A stretch of 64,000 bases of DNA from Bacillota bacterium (lineage in GTDB: Bacteria > Bacillota > Clostridia > Oscillospirales > Oscillospiraceae). Shown piece by piece: positions 1-8,083 of the stretch. Within the stretch, counting starts at the first letter, position 1. Each line of letters begins with the position of its first letter. A program made the position numbers and the translations under genes. The notes beneath the pieces are model-generated. The model ran no database searches. It saw only the letters and a list, made by a program, of their open reading frames with translations, and was not told the origin of the DNA. Location of the stretch: positions 186,001 through 250,000 of the forward strand of contig JAEWKA010000002.1 in NCBI GenBank assembly GCA_023386265.1, in the 5' to 3' direction.

Positions 1-612
1 AGCATTCACAGAGACGAAATTTTGACAGAAGCCGAGCTTCCTAGAAAATATATTTCCTATACCCCCTGCTTCCGCCGTGAGGGCGGCTCATACCGTTCGG
101 AAGAGCGCGGAATGATTAGAGGGCATCAGTTCAACAAGGTCGAAATGTTCCAGGTCACGAAGCCGGAGGATTCCGATTCCGCATTTGAAGAACTCGTAAC
201 AAAGGCGGAGATGCTCGTGAAAAACCTCGGACTTAAGTTCCGTACGGTCAAACTCGCCGCAGGCGACTGCTCCGCATCAATGGCAAGAACCTACGACATC
301 GAGGTCTATATCCCCTCGATGGGCGGATATAAGGAAGTCTCCTCTGTCAGCAACGCTCGTGATTATCAGGCGCGACGCGGACAGATCAGATTCCGCCGTG
401 AGGAAACCGGCAAGGTCGAGTTCTGCCATACCCTCAACGGTTCCGGACTTGCAACGAGCCGCGTTTTGCCCGCTATTGTTGAGCAGTATCAGAATGCTGA
501 CGGCTCCGTCGAGGTTCCAAAAGCGCTTCGCCGCTATATGAGGGGCAAAGAAACAATCTCGAAAAAAGATATTGTAAGGGTACAGATGAAGAACCCTCTC
601 AGCTGTGGTTAA
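1..612 (+). CDS. serS: Seryl-tRNA synthetase, C-terminal part (5' truncated by window)
   Basis: This is the catalytic C-terminal half of class II seryl-tRNA synthetase, which charges tRNA-Ser in the cytoplasm. The reading frame is open from base 1, so the gene begins upstream of the window and the N-terminal coiled-coil arm is not visible. Class II motif 2 is seen as FRREGGSYRSEERGMIRGHQF with the downstream FNKVEMF. Motif 3 is seen as LNGSGLATSRVLPAIVEQYQ. The C-terminus, with VPKALRRYM followed by a short basic tail, matches the usual end of bacterial SerRS. A convergent terminator follows at 677-712. Identification is firm from the motifs. Confidence 0.96.
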   Translation, partial: SIHRDEILTEAELPRKYISYTPCFRREGGSYRSEERGMIRGHQFNKVEMFQVTKPEDSDSAFEELVTKAEMLVKNLGLKFRTVKLAAGDCSASMARTYDIEVYIPSMGGYKEVSSVSNARDYQARRGQIRFRREETGKVEFCHTLNGSGLATSRVLPAIVEQYQNADGSVEVPKALRRYMRGKETISKKDIVRVQMKNPLSCG

Positions 613-676
613 ATAAAACTTAGAATTATAATATCCTAAATGGATAGTATTAAGCTTAATAATGTCCAAAAAGCAT

Positions 677-712
677 AAAATAATGCGCGGTCTTTTGACG
701 GCGCATTATTTT
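677..712. terminator. Bidirectional intrinsic terminator between serS and a CoA-transferase gene
   Basis: A perfect 12-bp inverted repeat (arms 677-688 and 701-712, AAAATAATGCGC and its complement) has A/T-rich outer ends. It lies between two convergent genes, so it can serve both strands. Confidence 0.75.
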
Positions 713-721
713 ACTTCTATT

Positions 722-2185
722 TCAGAATTGCTTCATGGAACCCATTTCAATAAATCTCTGATGCCAAGACAGGGCCTTAGAAAGATCGTGCGGGGTCTGG
801 CAGGGACCGCAGAGCTCAAGAGCACCGTTATAGTAATCCCAGAGTTGCTGCCTATAATCGGGGTGTACGCAGTTTTCAATAATTTCCTTAACCCGCTCCT
901 TCGGAGATTTACCGCGCAGGTCAGCATAGCCGTATTCGGTAGCGATAACATCTACATCGTGCTCGGTCGAGTCAACGTGAGATACCATCGGAACAATGCT
1001 CGATATCGCGCCGTTTTTCGCGGTGGAGGGTGTTATGAAAATTGATAGCTTAGCGCTACGGCAAAAATCATTTGAACCGCCGATGCCGTTGAGCATTTTC
1101 ATCCCCATCGCGTTTGTGGAATTGATATTGCCATAAATATCGGCCTCGAGAGCCGTGTTCATAGCAACAAGCTCCATTGCGCTTATTTGTGCAACGCCGT
1201 TCGAGATTTCAAGCGGACGAAGGACAATATGTTTTTTATAGAACTCCGTGTTTCCGAAGAAAGTCTCGAGTCCAATTGGAGAAAGGTCTAGCGTCGTGGT
1301 CGAAGCCTCGGTGATGACGCCGCTTGATACAAAGCCCAGCGCGCCGTCTGCTAAAACCTCGGTAAACATTTTAAGACCTCGATAGCCACCCTCGCTGAGA
1401 CCCTGAAGCACCGCGTTCGCAACTCCCCCAACTCCGGCTTGCAAAGTGAAGTCTCGCGGCAGTCTATTTGCGCTTATCTCCTTATCCAGAAGAGTTAAAA
1501 CCTGTCTTGCAATGTCCTGATAGACCTCATTAGTATCCCGAAAGTTGATTTTTGGCTCTAAATCATCTGTAATTACGATACCCGCAATCTTTTCGGGGTC
1601 ACAGCGGAAGACAGTTTCGCCTTTTCTTTGGAGGATTCCATTAAGAGGCTTGAAATCGTTTTTATATATATCGTGCATACCCTCAATCTCGGCAGGCACG
1701 GCGAGATTAATCTCCAGAAGAACTTTCTCGGCACAGTCCAGAAGAGTATTGTTAATGCCCAGCGAGATCGACGGCACTAAACCGCCGTCCTCGTTTATCG
1801 CGGAGCATTCAATGATGGCATAATCCATCTTTCCGAAAACCCCATTGCGGAGCTTGCTCGACAAATGCCCCAGATGGATATCCGTAAAAGCGATATTGCC
1901 GCTGTTTATTGAGTTGTGCATCTCGCGGCTCCACTGAAACGCGGCATAACGGGAAACAGCGCCCGATTCGGCAAGCTCCTTTAGCATACCGACGCCCGCT
2001 CCCTGAATAACGGTAAGATTCTTGACCTTCCCTGGCTTCACAATTTCAAGAGGAATAACTTTAGGTGCGCCGGTGCTGAAACCGCTGAGTCCGACTGTCA
2101 TGCCGGACTTTATTTGTGAGGCGGCTTTTTCGGCACTCATTATTTTATCCTCAAGTCCCGCGCATCTCATTCTTTCACAATACAC
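722..2185 (-). CDS. Acetyl-CoA hydrolase/transferase family protein (Cat1-like CoA-transferase 1)
   Basis: A 487-residue class I CoA-transferase of the Cat1 (succinyl-CoA:CoA transferase) / butyryl-CoA:acetate type, which moves CoA between carboxylic acids. The N-terminal half has the SGFSTGAPKVIP glycine turn. The glutamate that forms the glutamyl-CoA thioester in this family is expected in the MFTEVLAD motif (about Glu276). The C-terminus has the family pattern HVDSTEHDVDVIATEYGYADLRG. The longest frame starts with GTG at 2185 behind a weak AGGGTGA; ATG at 2170 is an alternative. It resembles the next gene throughout, so the two are paralogs. Substrates cannot be fixed from sequence. It may supply acyl-CoA to the reductase/dehydratase cluster that begins at 4127. 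Confidence 0.9.
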   Translation of the reverse strand: MYCERMRCAGLEDKIMSAEKAASQIKSGMTVGLSGFSTGAPKVIPLEIVKPGKVKNLTVIQGAGVGMLKELAESGAVSRYAAFQWSREMHNSINSGNIAFTDIHLGHLSSKLRNGVFGKMDYAIIECSAINEDGGLVPSISLGINNTLLDCAEKVLLEINLAVPAEIEGMHDIYKNDFKPLNGILQRKGETVFRCDPEKIAGIVITDDLEPKINFRDTNEVYQDIARQVLTLLDKEISANRLPRDFTLQAGVGGVANAVLQGLSEGGYRGLKMFTEVLADGALGFVSSGVITEASTTTLDLSPIGLETFFGNTEFYKKHIVLRPLEISNGVAQISAMELVAMNTALEADIYGNINSTNAMGMKMLNGIGGSNDFCRSAKLSIFITPSTAKNGAISSIVPMVSHVDSTEHDVDVIATEYGYADLRGKSPKERVKEIIENCVHPDYRQQLWDYYNGALELCGPCQTPHDLSKALSWHQRFIEMGSMKQF

Positions 2186-2242
2186 TATAGTTCACCCTGC
2201 ACTTTTATGTATATTTTGATTCTTACGGTTGCCTAAAAACAC

Positions 2243-3736
2243 TCAATCCTGCTTCATAGAGCCCGTTTCAAGGTATTTCTGATGCCAAGAAAGAGCCTTT
2301 GAAAGGTCATGAGGAGTCTGGCAGGGGCCGCAGAGTGCTACAGCGCCGTCAAAATAGTCTCGGAGCTGCTGCCTGTAATCGGGATGAGCGCAGTTTTCGA
2401 TGATTGAGGTTGCTCTCTCCTTAGGCGATTTGCCGCGCAGGTCGGCATAGCCCCATTCGGTGGCGATGACGTCGACATCGTGCTCCGTTGAGTCCACATG
2501 GGGAACCATGGGAACAATGCAGGAAATGAGTCCGCGCTTTGCGGTTGAGGGTGTTGTGAAGATAGAAATTTTCGAATTGCGGCTGAAATCGTTAGAGCCG
2601 CCAAGCCCATTGATCATCTGTGTACCCATCGCATGAGAGGAATTGACGTTCCCATAAATGTCAGCTTCCCACGCCGTGTTCATTGAAACAAGCTCATTGG
2701 CAACAATCTGCGCAACTCCGTTCGTCAGGTCTACGGGACGGAGAACAAGATGCTTTTTGTAAAACTCAAGGTTATTAAAAACATCATCAAAGAAAAGCGG
2801 TGTAATGTCGAGAGCTGTGGTAGTCGCTTCCTCGATAATACCCTCCTTGATGGCATAAAGCGCTTGGTCTGACAGAACCTCGGTATACATTTTAAGTCCC
2901 TTGTAGCCCTTGTTCATAAGACCCAGCATAACGCAGTTTGCAACAACGCCCATGCCGGACTGGAAAGTGAACTGCTCAAGAATGCGGCCCTGAGCAATTT
3001 CCTTGTCGAGCATGGAAACTACGTTGCCTGCGATTTGGTTATATATCGGGGCGATATCGGGATAGAAGAGATCTGTGTCCGGAATATCCGTTATGACGAT
3101 TCCGGCGACCTTGCTCTTGTCAATCTTAATATATGGCACGCCTAATCTGTCGGAGGGGGATTTTATAATAGTATAGGAGTCAACACCGAAATCGTGGAAA
3201 CCGTCGACCTCGGCGGGGACGTTGAGATTTATTTCAATAAGAATCCTGTCCGCATATTTGACTATAGACTCGGAGATGCCGGCGGACAGAGTGGGCACTA
3301 GGCTCCCGTCTTCTCTGATTTTGCAGCATTCGACAATAGCGTAGTCAATTTTTCCGTAAACTCCGTTTTTTATCTTGGTAGAGAGCTGCCCCAGATGATA
3401 ATCGGCAAACTCCATGTCTCCGGCGTTGACTACGTTTCGGGCGTTCTCGTTATAGAGAAAGCCGCTAAATTTTTTAAGTACCCCGCTTGCGGCCAGAGCA
3501 CCCAGATGCATCTCACCTCTGGCTGCGCCGTTAATAAGAGTAATATCTGTTGCGTGTTTAGTTGCGGCGAGCGATGTAGGGATAGCCTTCGGGTAACCTG
3601 TACCGAAGCCACTAGTACAAAGGGTCATGCCGGATTTGATCATCGAAGCCGCTTCTTCGGCACTCATAACAAGGTCTAGCATTTCGGGTGAAAGGATTCG
3701 CTCCTTGGCTTTCTCGGAAATGGTATCTGTGAGCAT
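2243..3736 (-). CDS. Acetyl-CoA hydrolase/transferase family protein (Cat1-like CoA-transferase 2)
   Basis: A 497-residue paralog of the preceding CoA-transferase. I chose the ATG at 3736 because TTGGAGG sits about seven bases upstream on the minus strand; a 22-residue upstream extension lacks such a site. The glycine turn SGFGTGYPKAIP lies near residue 43, and the expected catalytic glutamate is Glu286 in MYTEVLSD. The C-terminal block HVDSTEHDVDVIATEWGYADLRG matches its neighbour. It is transcribed divergently from the first HGD-D gene pair, and a 9-bp dyad lies in its leader. By family it transfers CoA between short-chain or branched acids; in this context it may activate the substrate of the divergent cluster (inference). 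Confidence 0.92.
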   Translation of the reverse strand: MLTDTISEKAKERILSPEMLDLVMSAEEAASMIKSGMTLCTSGFGTGYPKAIPTSLAATKHATDITLINGAARGEMHLGALAASGVLKKFSGFLYNENARNVVNAGDMEFADYHLGQLSTKIKNGVYGKIDYAIVECCKIREDGSLVPTLSAGISESIVKYADRILIEINLNVPAEVDGFHDFGVDSYTIIKSPSDRLGVPYIKIDKSKVAGIVITDIPDTDLFYPDIAPIYNQIAGNVVSMLDKEIAQGRILEQFTFQSGMGVVANCVMLGLMNKGYKGLKMYTEVLSDQALYAIKEGIIEEATTTALDITPLFFDDVFNNLEFYKKHLVLRPVDLTNGVAQIVANELVSMNTAWEADIYGNVNSSHAMGTQMINGLGGSNDFSRNSKISIFTTPSTAKRGLISCIVPMVPHVDSTEHDVDVIATEWGYADLRGKSPKERATSIIENCAHPDYRQQLRDYFDGAVALCGPCQTPHDLSKALSWHQKYLETGSMKQD

Positions 3737-3819
3737 GCGGGTTCCTCCAAGTATTAGAATGATATACTTACTTCGTTTGCTGATGCAACGAAAAATATAC
3801 AAATAATGTAAAGAAATGG

Positions 3820-3851
3820 GTGTAAAATGCCGAAATCGGTCGATTTTACAC
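3820..3851. promoter_or_regulatory. Dyad symmetry in the leader of CoA-transferase 2
   Basis: A perfect 9-bp inverted repeat, GTGTAAAAT (3820-3828) and ATTTTACAC (3843-3851), with a 14-nt spacer. It lies just downstream of the candidate minus-strand -10 at 3864-3869, where an operator for a repressor could sit. No regulator can be named. Confidence 0.4.
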
Positions 3852-3863
3852 AGCTTAGCTGCT

Positions 3864-3892
3864 ATTATAACTCATTCGATATAGAAATGGAA
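3864..3892 (-). promoter_or_regulatory. Candidate promoter of CoA-transferase 2
   Basis: On the minus strand a perfect -10 TATAAT (3864-3869) has a poor -35 TTCCAT (3887-3892) at 17-bp spacing. The weak -35 suggests dependence on an activator, or a wrong call. Confidence 0.35.
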
Positions 3893-4023
3893 CAGTAAAG
3901 ATTAGAATTTTCGCGTCTTTTTCCTATAAATGACTTAATTCCAAACGTTTCGAATGAGGCAAAATGGCGAAAAAAACGTATTATTTTTGTGAACAAGTGT
4001 AGCCGTATCAGAAACAAAATTAC

Positions 4024-4052
4024 TTTATTTCCTTAAAGTTCGGTGTTATAAT
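4024..4052 (+). promoter_or_regulatory. Candidate promoter of HGD-D pair 1
   Basis: A perfect -10 TATAAT (4047-4052) with a weak -35 TTTATT (4024-4029) at 17-bp spacing, about 75 bp before the start codon at 4127. The rest of the 390-bp divergent spacer (3737-4126) shows only the dyad and the minus-strand -10 described separately. Confidence 0.4.
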
Positions 4053-4126
4053 CCATTTGTGATATTATAGGCTCCGGCATCGGCTGGCAAAAAAAGCGCT
4101 GTCCCAAAACAATAAGGAGGAGAAAC

Positions 4127-5257
4127 ATGAGTTACGAGAAGCTGTTTGAATCTGATATTTCAAACGAGGCTGCAAAGGCTTGGAGGGCCCAGGGGAAGAA
4201 GGCTTTGGGCATTATTTGCTGCCATGTACCTGAGGAGATTTTTTATGCCGCGGATGTTCTTCCCGTCCGCATGAGAGCCACAAACTGCGTTGACAGCAGC
4301 GCGGCGGAAACATGGATGTCCAGTTTCAGCTGCAGCTTTGCAAAATCTATCCTGCAGTATTGGCTTGACGGAACCTACGAACTTGACGGCTTAGTGGTTT
4401 CTGATGGATGCATGATGGCATCCCGCATTTACGATAACGCTAAGTACATCAACGAAAGAGGCGATAACAGCAAGTTCATCATGCAAATCGGCGCACCGCG
4501 TAAAGCAAACGCCAGAACTGTCCCCTTCTTCAGAGCGGAGCTTCAGGATCTTATCGAAGCTCTTGAAAAGCTCACCGGCAACAAAATAACGGACGAAAAG
4601 CTAAAGGCCGCTGCAGCAAAGCTAAATGAGGCCCGCGCTCTGGTAAATCAGGTTTATGAACTCCGCCGTGAGAAAAATCCCGTTATTAGCGGTACCGATA
4701 TGCTGAAGCTGACACTGTCTGCGACCAATATGCCCATCGACGAATACATAGAGCTCCTCAAGGCTTTCCTTGCGGACGCAAAAAATCGTGCACCCATTAC
4801 AGACTCACGCGCACGCATAATGCTGATTGGCTCGGCGCTCGATAACCCTGAATACATCAAGGTCATCGAGGAAAAGGGCGGCCTTGTTGTAGCGGACGCG
4901 CTGTGCTTTGGGGCAAGGGGCTTCAATGAGCCTCTCGTCACCGATGATAAGGATGTTCTCACTTCTATCGCGAAATATTACCTGGACAGACTCGTTTGTC
5001 CGAGAATGATGGACAAGCACGTTGAAATGCACGACTTCATAATCAAGTCCGTCAGGGATTACAAGGCTGATGGCGTCATCTATGAAAGAATGCAGAACTG
5101 CGAGTGCTGGGGTGGCGAAAATGTCCTCCTTGAACAGAGACTTAAGGACGAGGGTATCCCCCTGCTTACGGTCGAAAGAGAAGAGCATATGGCAAATGCC
5201 GGTCAGCTTTCGATTCGCGCCGAAGCGTTCGTTGAAATGATAGAGAAGGAGGACTAA
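4127..5257 (+). CDS. 2-hydroxyacyl-CoA dehydratase / benzoyl-CoA reductase family, beta-type (small) subunit, pair 1
   Basis: A 376-residue HGD-D family protein, the size of HgdB/HadC/BzdN-type subunits. Such subunits carry a [4Fe-4S] cluster and pair with a larger subunit to accept a low-potential electron from an ATP-driven activator. Cysteines shared with both paralogs in this window are Cys31-Cys32 (CCHVP), Cys69 (SFSCS), Cys95 (DGCMM) and Cys325/Cys327 (NCECWGGE); three of these probably bind the cluster. The start follows AAGGAGGAG by a normal distance. The stop is four bases before the large subunit, so the two are co-translated. The family is certain; whether the reaction is dehydration of a 2-hydroxyacyl-CoA or reduction of an aromatic acyl-CoA is open. 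Confidence 0.9.
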   Translation: MSYEKLFESDISNEAAKAWRAQGKKALGIICCHVPEEIFYAADVLPVRMRATNCVDSSAAETWMSSFSCSFAKSILQYWLDGTYELDGLVVSDGCMMASRIYDNAKYINERGDNSKFIMQIGAPRKANARTVPFFRAELQDLIEALEKLTGNKITDEKLKAAAAKLNEARALVNQVYELRREKNPVISGTDMLKLTLSATNMPIDEYIELLKAFLADAKNRAPITDSRARIMLIGSALDNPEYIKVIEEKGGLVVADALCFGARGFNEPLVTDDKDVLTSIAKYYLDRLVCPRMMDKHVEMHDFIIKSVRDYKADGVIYERMQNCECWGGENVLLEQRLKDEGIPLLTVEREEHMANAGQLSIRAEAFVEMIEKED

Positions 5258-5260
5258 GAA

Positions 5261-6553
5261 ATGGCTGACATAAAAGATCTTGAAGGACTCGTGTTAAAGG
5301 GAGAAATGACCATCACCGAGTTCGCCTGCACCAAAATTGACGCATCTATAGAGCGTATGAAGGAAAGAAACCCCGACTTGCTCTGGACAATGGAAATACA
5401 AAAGTTCATGTGGGACGGCTTCCGTGACGCTCATAAGAACGGCAAAAAGCTTGTTTTCTACGGTGGGTCGGTTCCGACCGAGTTAATCGCCGCTTTCGAC
5501 TGCGTCGGATTTTATCTGGACACCATTCCTTTCCGCCTCTCGACAAACCCCTCTCTAACCGCGAAATACATTGACGAAGCCGAAAAATACGTAGGTGCTT
5601 CGATGTGTGGTCTCGACAAAGTGGAGCTTGGTGCGTGGCTCAGCGGTGCTTATGGAATGCAGCCCGATATGTTCATATATAACTCCGTCCCCTGCGACAG
5701 CTCACGCGTTGCCTATCCCGCGATGGAGAAGATCATCGGCGTTCCTACCTTTAGCTTTGATATGCCGTTCCGCAGAGATGAGCGCGGAGCTGAATACCTT
5801 GCCGACCAGATGGAAGACCTTGTCGCCTTCATGGAAGAGCACACGGGTCACAAGCTCGACTGGGACAAGCTGAAATACTACATGGAAAACGCCAACCGCA
5901 ACTTTACGCTTCAGAAAAAATGTGCGGACCTGCGCAAGAACAAGCCCTGCCCGCTGCCCGGACGTCTGCTCGTTCTGAACGGAACAACAAATGCTGTTGC
6001 CTGCTACCCCATCATGGGAGACCTCTATGAGAGTGAGCTTGAGGCCGGACAGATGATGGTCGATCTCGGCATGGGAGTCTGCGAGGATGAAAAATATCGT
6101 ATCGCGATGCTTCAGAACATGATTTGGGGCAATGCCGGTATAATGGATTGGATGCAGAAGGAATATAACGCCGTCGCGGTAATGGACGCTTTCGGCTTCC
6201 AGGGCGATATTACTTACGATCACATGGATGACAGACGCGACTGCTTCAAAACCATGGGTAGAAAAATGCAGAACAATCCCATGATTCACGGCGCCTCAGG
6301 TCCAAGCGAGCATCATGTCAAGCTGGTGGAACACATCTTCGAGAATTACGAGCCCAACGTTTCGATGTTCCTCGGTCACGTCGGCTGCAAGCACACATGG
6401 GCGTCCGCCAAGATGGTTTCAGACATGGTTCAGGAAAAGTTCGGAATGCCGACGCTGTACCTCGATCTTGACGCTATCGACGGCCGCTATAAGTCCGGTG
6501 ACGAGATTAAGGCGCAGATTGCTGAGTACTTTGAAACCGTCGTTATGAGGTGA
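5261..6553 (+). CDS. 2-hydroxyacyl-CoA dehydratase / benzoyl-CoA reductase family, alpha-type (large) subunit, pair 1
   Basis: A 430-residue HGD-D family protein, comparable to HadB/FldB/BzdO subunits. Three cysteines occupy nearly the same positions in all three large paralogs here: Cys116 (ASMCGL), Cys145 (VPCDSSR) and Cys376 (GHVGCKHTW). They are the expected cluster ligands. The motif KHTWASAKM and the C-terminal YLDLDAIDGRYKS are shared across the set. The ribosome site AAGGAGG lies at the 3' end of the upstream gene. With that partner it should form a heterodimer whose cluster is reduced by the activators encoded at 10197-11876 (inference from family mechanism). Confidence 0.9.
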   Translation: MADIKDLEGLVLKGEMTITEFACTKIDASIERMKERNPDLLWTMEIQKFMWDGFRDAHKNGKKLVFYGGSVPTELIAAFDCVGFYLDTIPFRLSTNPSLTAKYIDEAEKYVGASMCGLDKVELGAWLSGAYGMQPDMFIYNSVPCDSSRVAYPAMEKIIGVPTFSFDMPFRRDERGAEYLADQMEDLVAFMEEHTGHKLDWDKLKYYMENANRNFTLQKKCADLRKNKPCPLPGRLLVLNGTTNAVACYPIMGDLYESELEAGQMMVDLGMGVCEDEKYRIAMLQNMIWGNAGIMDWMQKEYNAVAVMDAFGFQGDITYDHMDDRRDCFKTMGRKMQNNPMIHGASGPSEHHVKLVEHIFENYEPNVSMFLGHVGCKHTWASAKMVSDMVQEKFGMPTLYLDLDAIDGRYKSGDEIKAQIAEYFETVVMR

Positions 6554-6718
6554 GATTGGCAGAATATGTACATATGGTTTAGAAGCAATTCATAAAATTT
6601 GTGAGATGTATACATAATCGGTTGGTTATACATTAGGTTTTTATGAAACAAACCATGGCTCAATTGCACAAAAACACCGAGCAAATTATCGTTTAATCAA
6701 CAGAAATATTTTCGAGAA

Positions 6719-6747
6719 TTGACTTTTTTATTATCCGATTGTAGAAT
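6719..6747 (+). promoter_or_regulatory. Strong sigma-A-type promoter of HGD-D pair 2
   Basis: -35 TTGACT (6719-6724), a 17-bp spacer and -10 TAGAAT (6742-6747). It leaves a leader of roughly 180 nt before the start codon at 6938. Pair 2 can therefore be transcribed separately from pair 1. Confidence 0.7.
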
Positions 6748-6753
6748 ATGTTT

Positions 6754-6787
6754 CGTATGATTGACTGTAATATAGGACAATCATACG
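6754..6787. promoter_or_regulatory. Operator-like perfect dyad at the start site of pair 2
   Basis: A perfect 10-bp inverted repeat, CGTATGATTG (6754-6763) and CAATCATACG (6778-6787), with a 14-nt spacer. It begins seven bases after the -10 box, so it covers the expected transcription start. That placement fits a repressor operator; no matching regulator is identified. The rest of the 384-bp gap 6554-6937 shows nothing further. Confidence 0.55.
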
Positions 6788-6937
6788 CTTTCGGGTTAGG
6801 ACAGCCCGAGAATTACTCGATACCTAGCGTATAAGTAATTTAAATTTTATCTTGTGGTACGGTTCAGGTTTGATTGGCAGACCGAAGCGTTTTCACGAGG
6901 TTGAAATTATTGCCCACGAAATAAAAGGAGGAGACAC

Positions 6938-8080
6938 ATGGATTACCAGAAATTATTCAATTCAGAAATTTCAGGCGAATCAGTAAAAGCCTGGAAGGCA
7001 CAAGGTAAAAAAGCACTCGGTGTTCTCTGCTGCCACGTTCCGGTAGAAATCCTGCACGCGCTGGATATTATGCCTGTTCGTCTGAGAGCAACAGGTATCA
7101 CTGAAACCCCCGATGGAGACACATGGATGTCCACATTCAGCTGCAGCTATGCAAGAGGTATTCTGCAGCACTGGCTGGATGGCGTATACAGTGATCTTGA
7201 TGGTATAGTTGCAACCGACGGCTGCATGATGACATGGCGTGCTTTTGATAACGCAAAGTATACCGACGAGCTCAAGAATGCTGGCAAGTTCCATATGATG
7301 TTTGCTGCTCCCCGCGTTTACGGAACCTACAAAGATCTCGGACATGAGTTCTATATCGACGAGCTCAAGGATCTTATCGAAGCTCTTGAGAAGCTCACCG
7401 GCAACAAGTTGACCGATGAGAAGCTGAAGGCCTCCATCGCGAAGTACAACGAAGCCCGCGAGCTGGTTATGAAGGTTTATGAACTGCGCAAGGAAAAGCA
7501 CCCTGTAATTAGCGGCGAAGATTGCCTCAAAATTACACTCGCATACAGCGATGTTCCCGTTGAAGAGTACATAGAGCTCCTCAAGGCTTTCCTTGCCGAC
7601 GCTAAGAACCGCGCTCCCATCACCGACAAGCGCGCTCGTCTTATGATCATCGGCTCCGCTCTCGATCAGCCTGGTTACCTCAAGGTTATCGAAGATAAGG
7701 GCGGTCTGTTCGTAAACGACGCTCTCTGCTACGGCTCCAGACCCTTCAACAGCACAATGGAAGTCAACGATAAGGACGTTCTCGGCTCCGTCGCCGATTA
7801 CTACCTAATCCGTCTCGTCTGCCCGCGCATGATGGACAACCGCGAAAGAATGCAGCAGTGGATTGTTGATACAGCTAAAGAATACAAAGTAGATGGTATC
7901 ATCTATGAGAAAATGCAGTACTGCGAGTGCTGGGGCGGCGAGAACATGTTCCTTGATCCAATGCTCAAGGAAGCCGGCATTCCGATGCTGACAGTCGAGC
8001 GTGAAGAGCATCTTGCCAATGCAGGACAGCTCGCAATCCGCGCAGAAGCATTTGTTGAAATGATAGAAAAGGAGGACTAA
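6938..8080 (+). CDS. 2-hydroxyacyl-CoA dehydratase / benzoyl-CoA reductase family, beta-type (small) subunit, pair 2
   Basis: A 380-residue paralog of the small subunits at 4127 and 12377. Shared cysteines are Cys31-Cys32 (CCHVP), Cys69 (TFSCSYA), Cys96 (DGCMM) and Cys329/Cys331 (YCECWGGE). It differs from the other two in the segment after residue 52, where TGITETPDGDTW replaces TNCVDSS; this could alter the substrate pocket (inference). The start follows AAAAGGAGGAG. Four bases separate it from its large subunit. With the genes that follow it, this pair reproduces the N-O-P-Q-M order I recall for the bzd benzoyl-CoA reductase cluster. Confidence 0.9.
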   Translation: MDYQKLFNSEISGESVKAWKAQGKKALGVLCCHVPVEILHALDIMPVRLRATGITETPDGDTWMSTFSCSYARGILQHWLDGVYSDLDGIVATDGCMMTWRAFDNAKYTDELKNAGKFHMMFAAPRVYGTYKDLGHEFYIDELKDLIEALEKLTGNKLTDEKLKASIAKYNEARELVMKVYELRKEKHPVISGEDCLKITLAYSDVPVEEYIELLKAFLADAKNRAPITDKRARLMIIGSALDQPGYLKVIEDKGGLFVNDALCYGSRPFNSTMEVNDKDVLGSVADYYLIRLVCPRMMDNRERMQQWIVDTAKEYKVDGIIYEKMQYCECWGGENMFLDPMLKEAGIPMLTVEREEHLANAGQLAIRAEAFVEMIEKED

Positions 8081-8083
8081 ATA

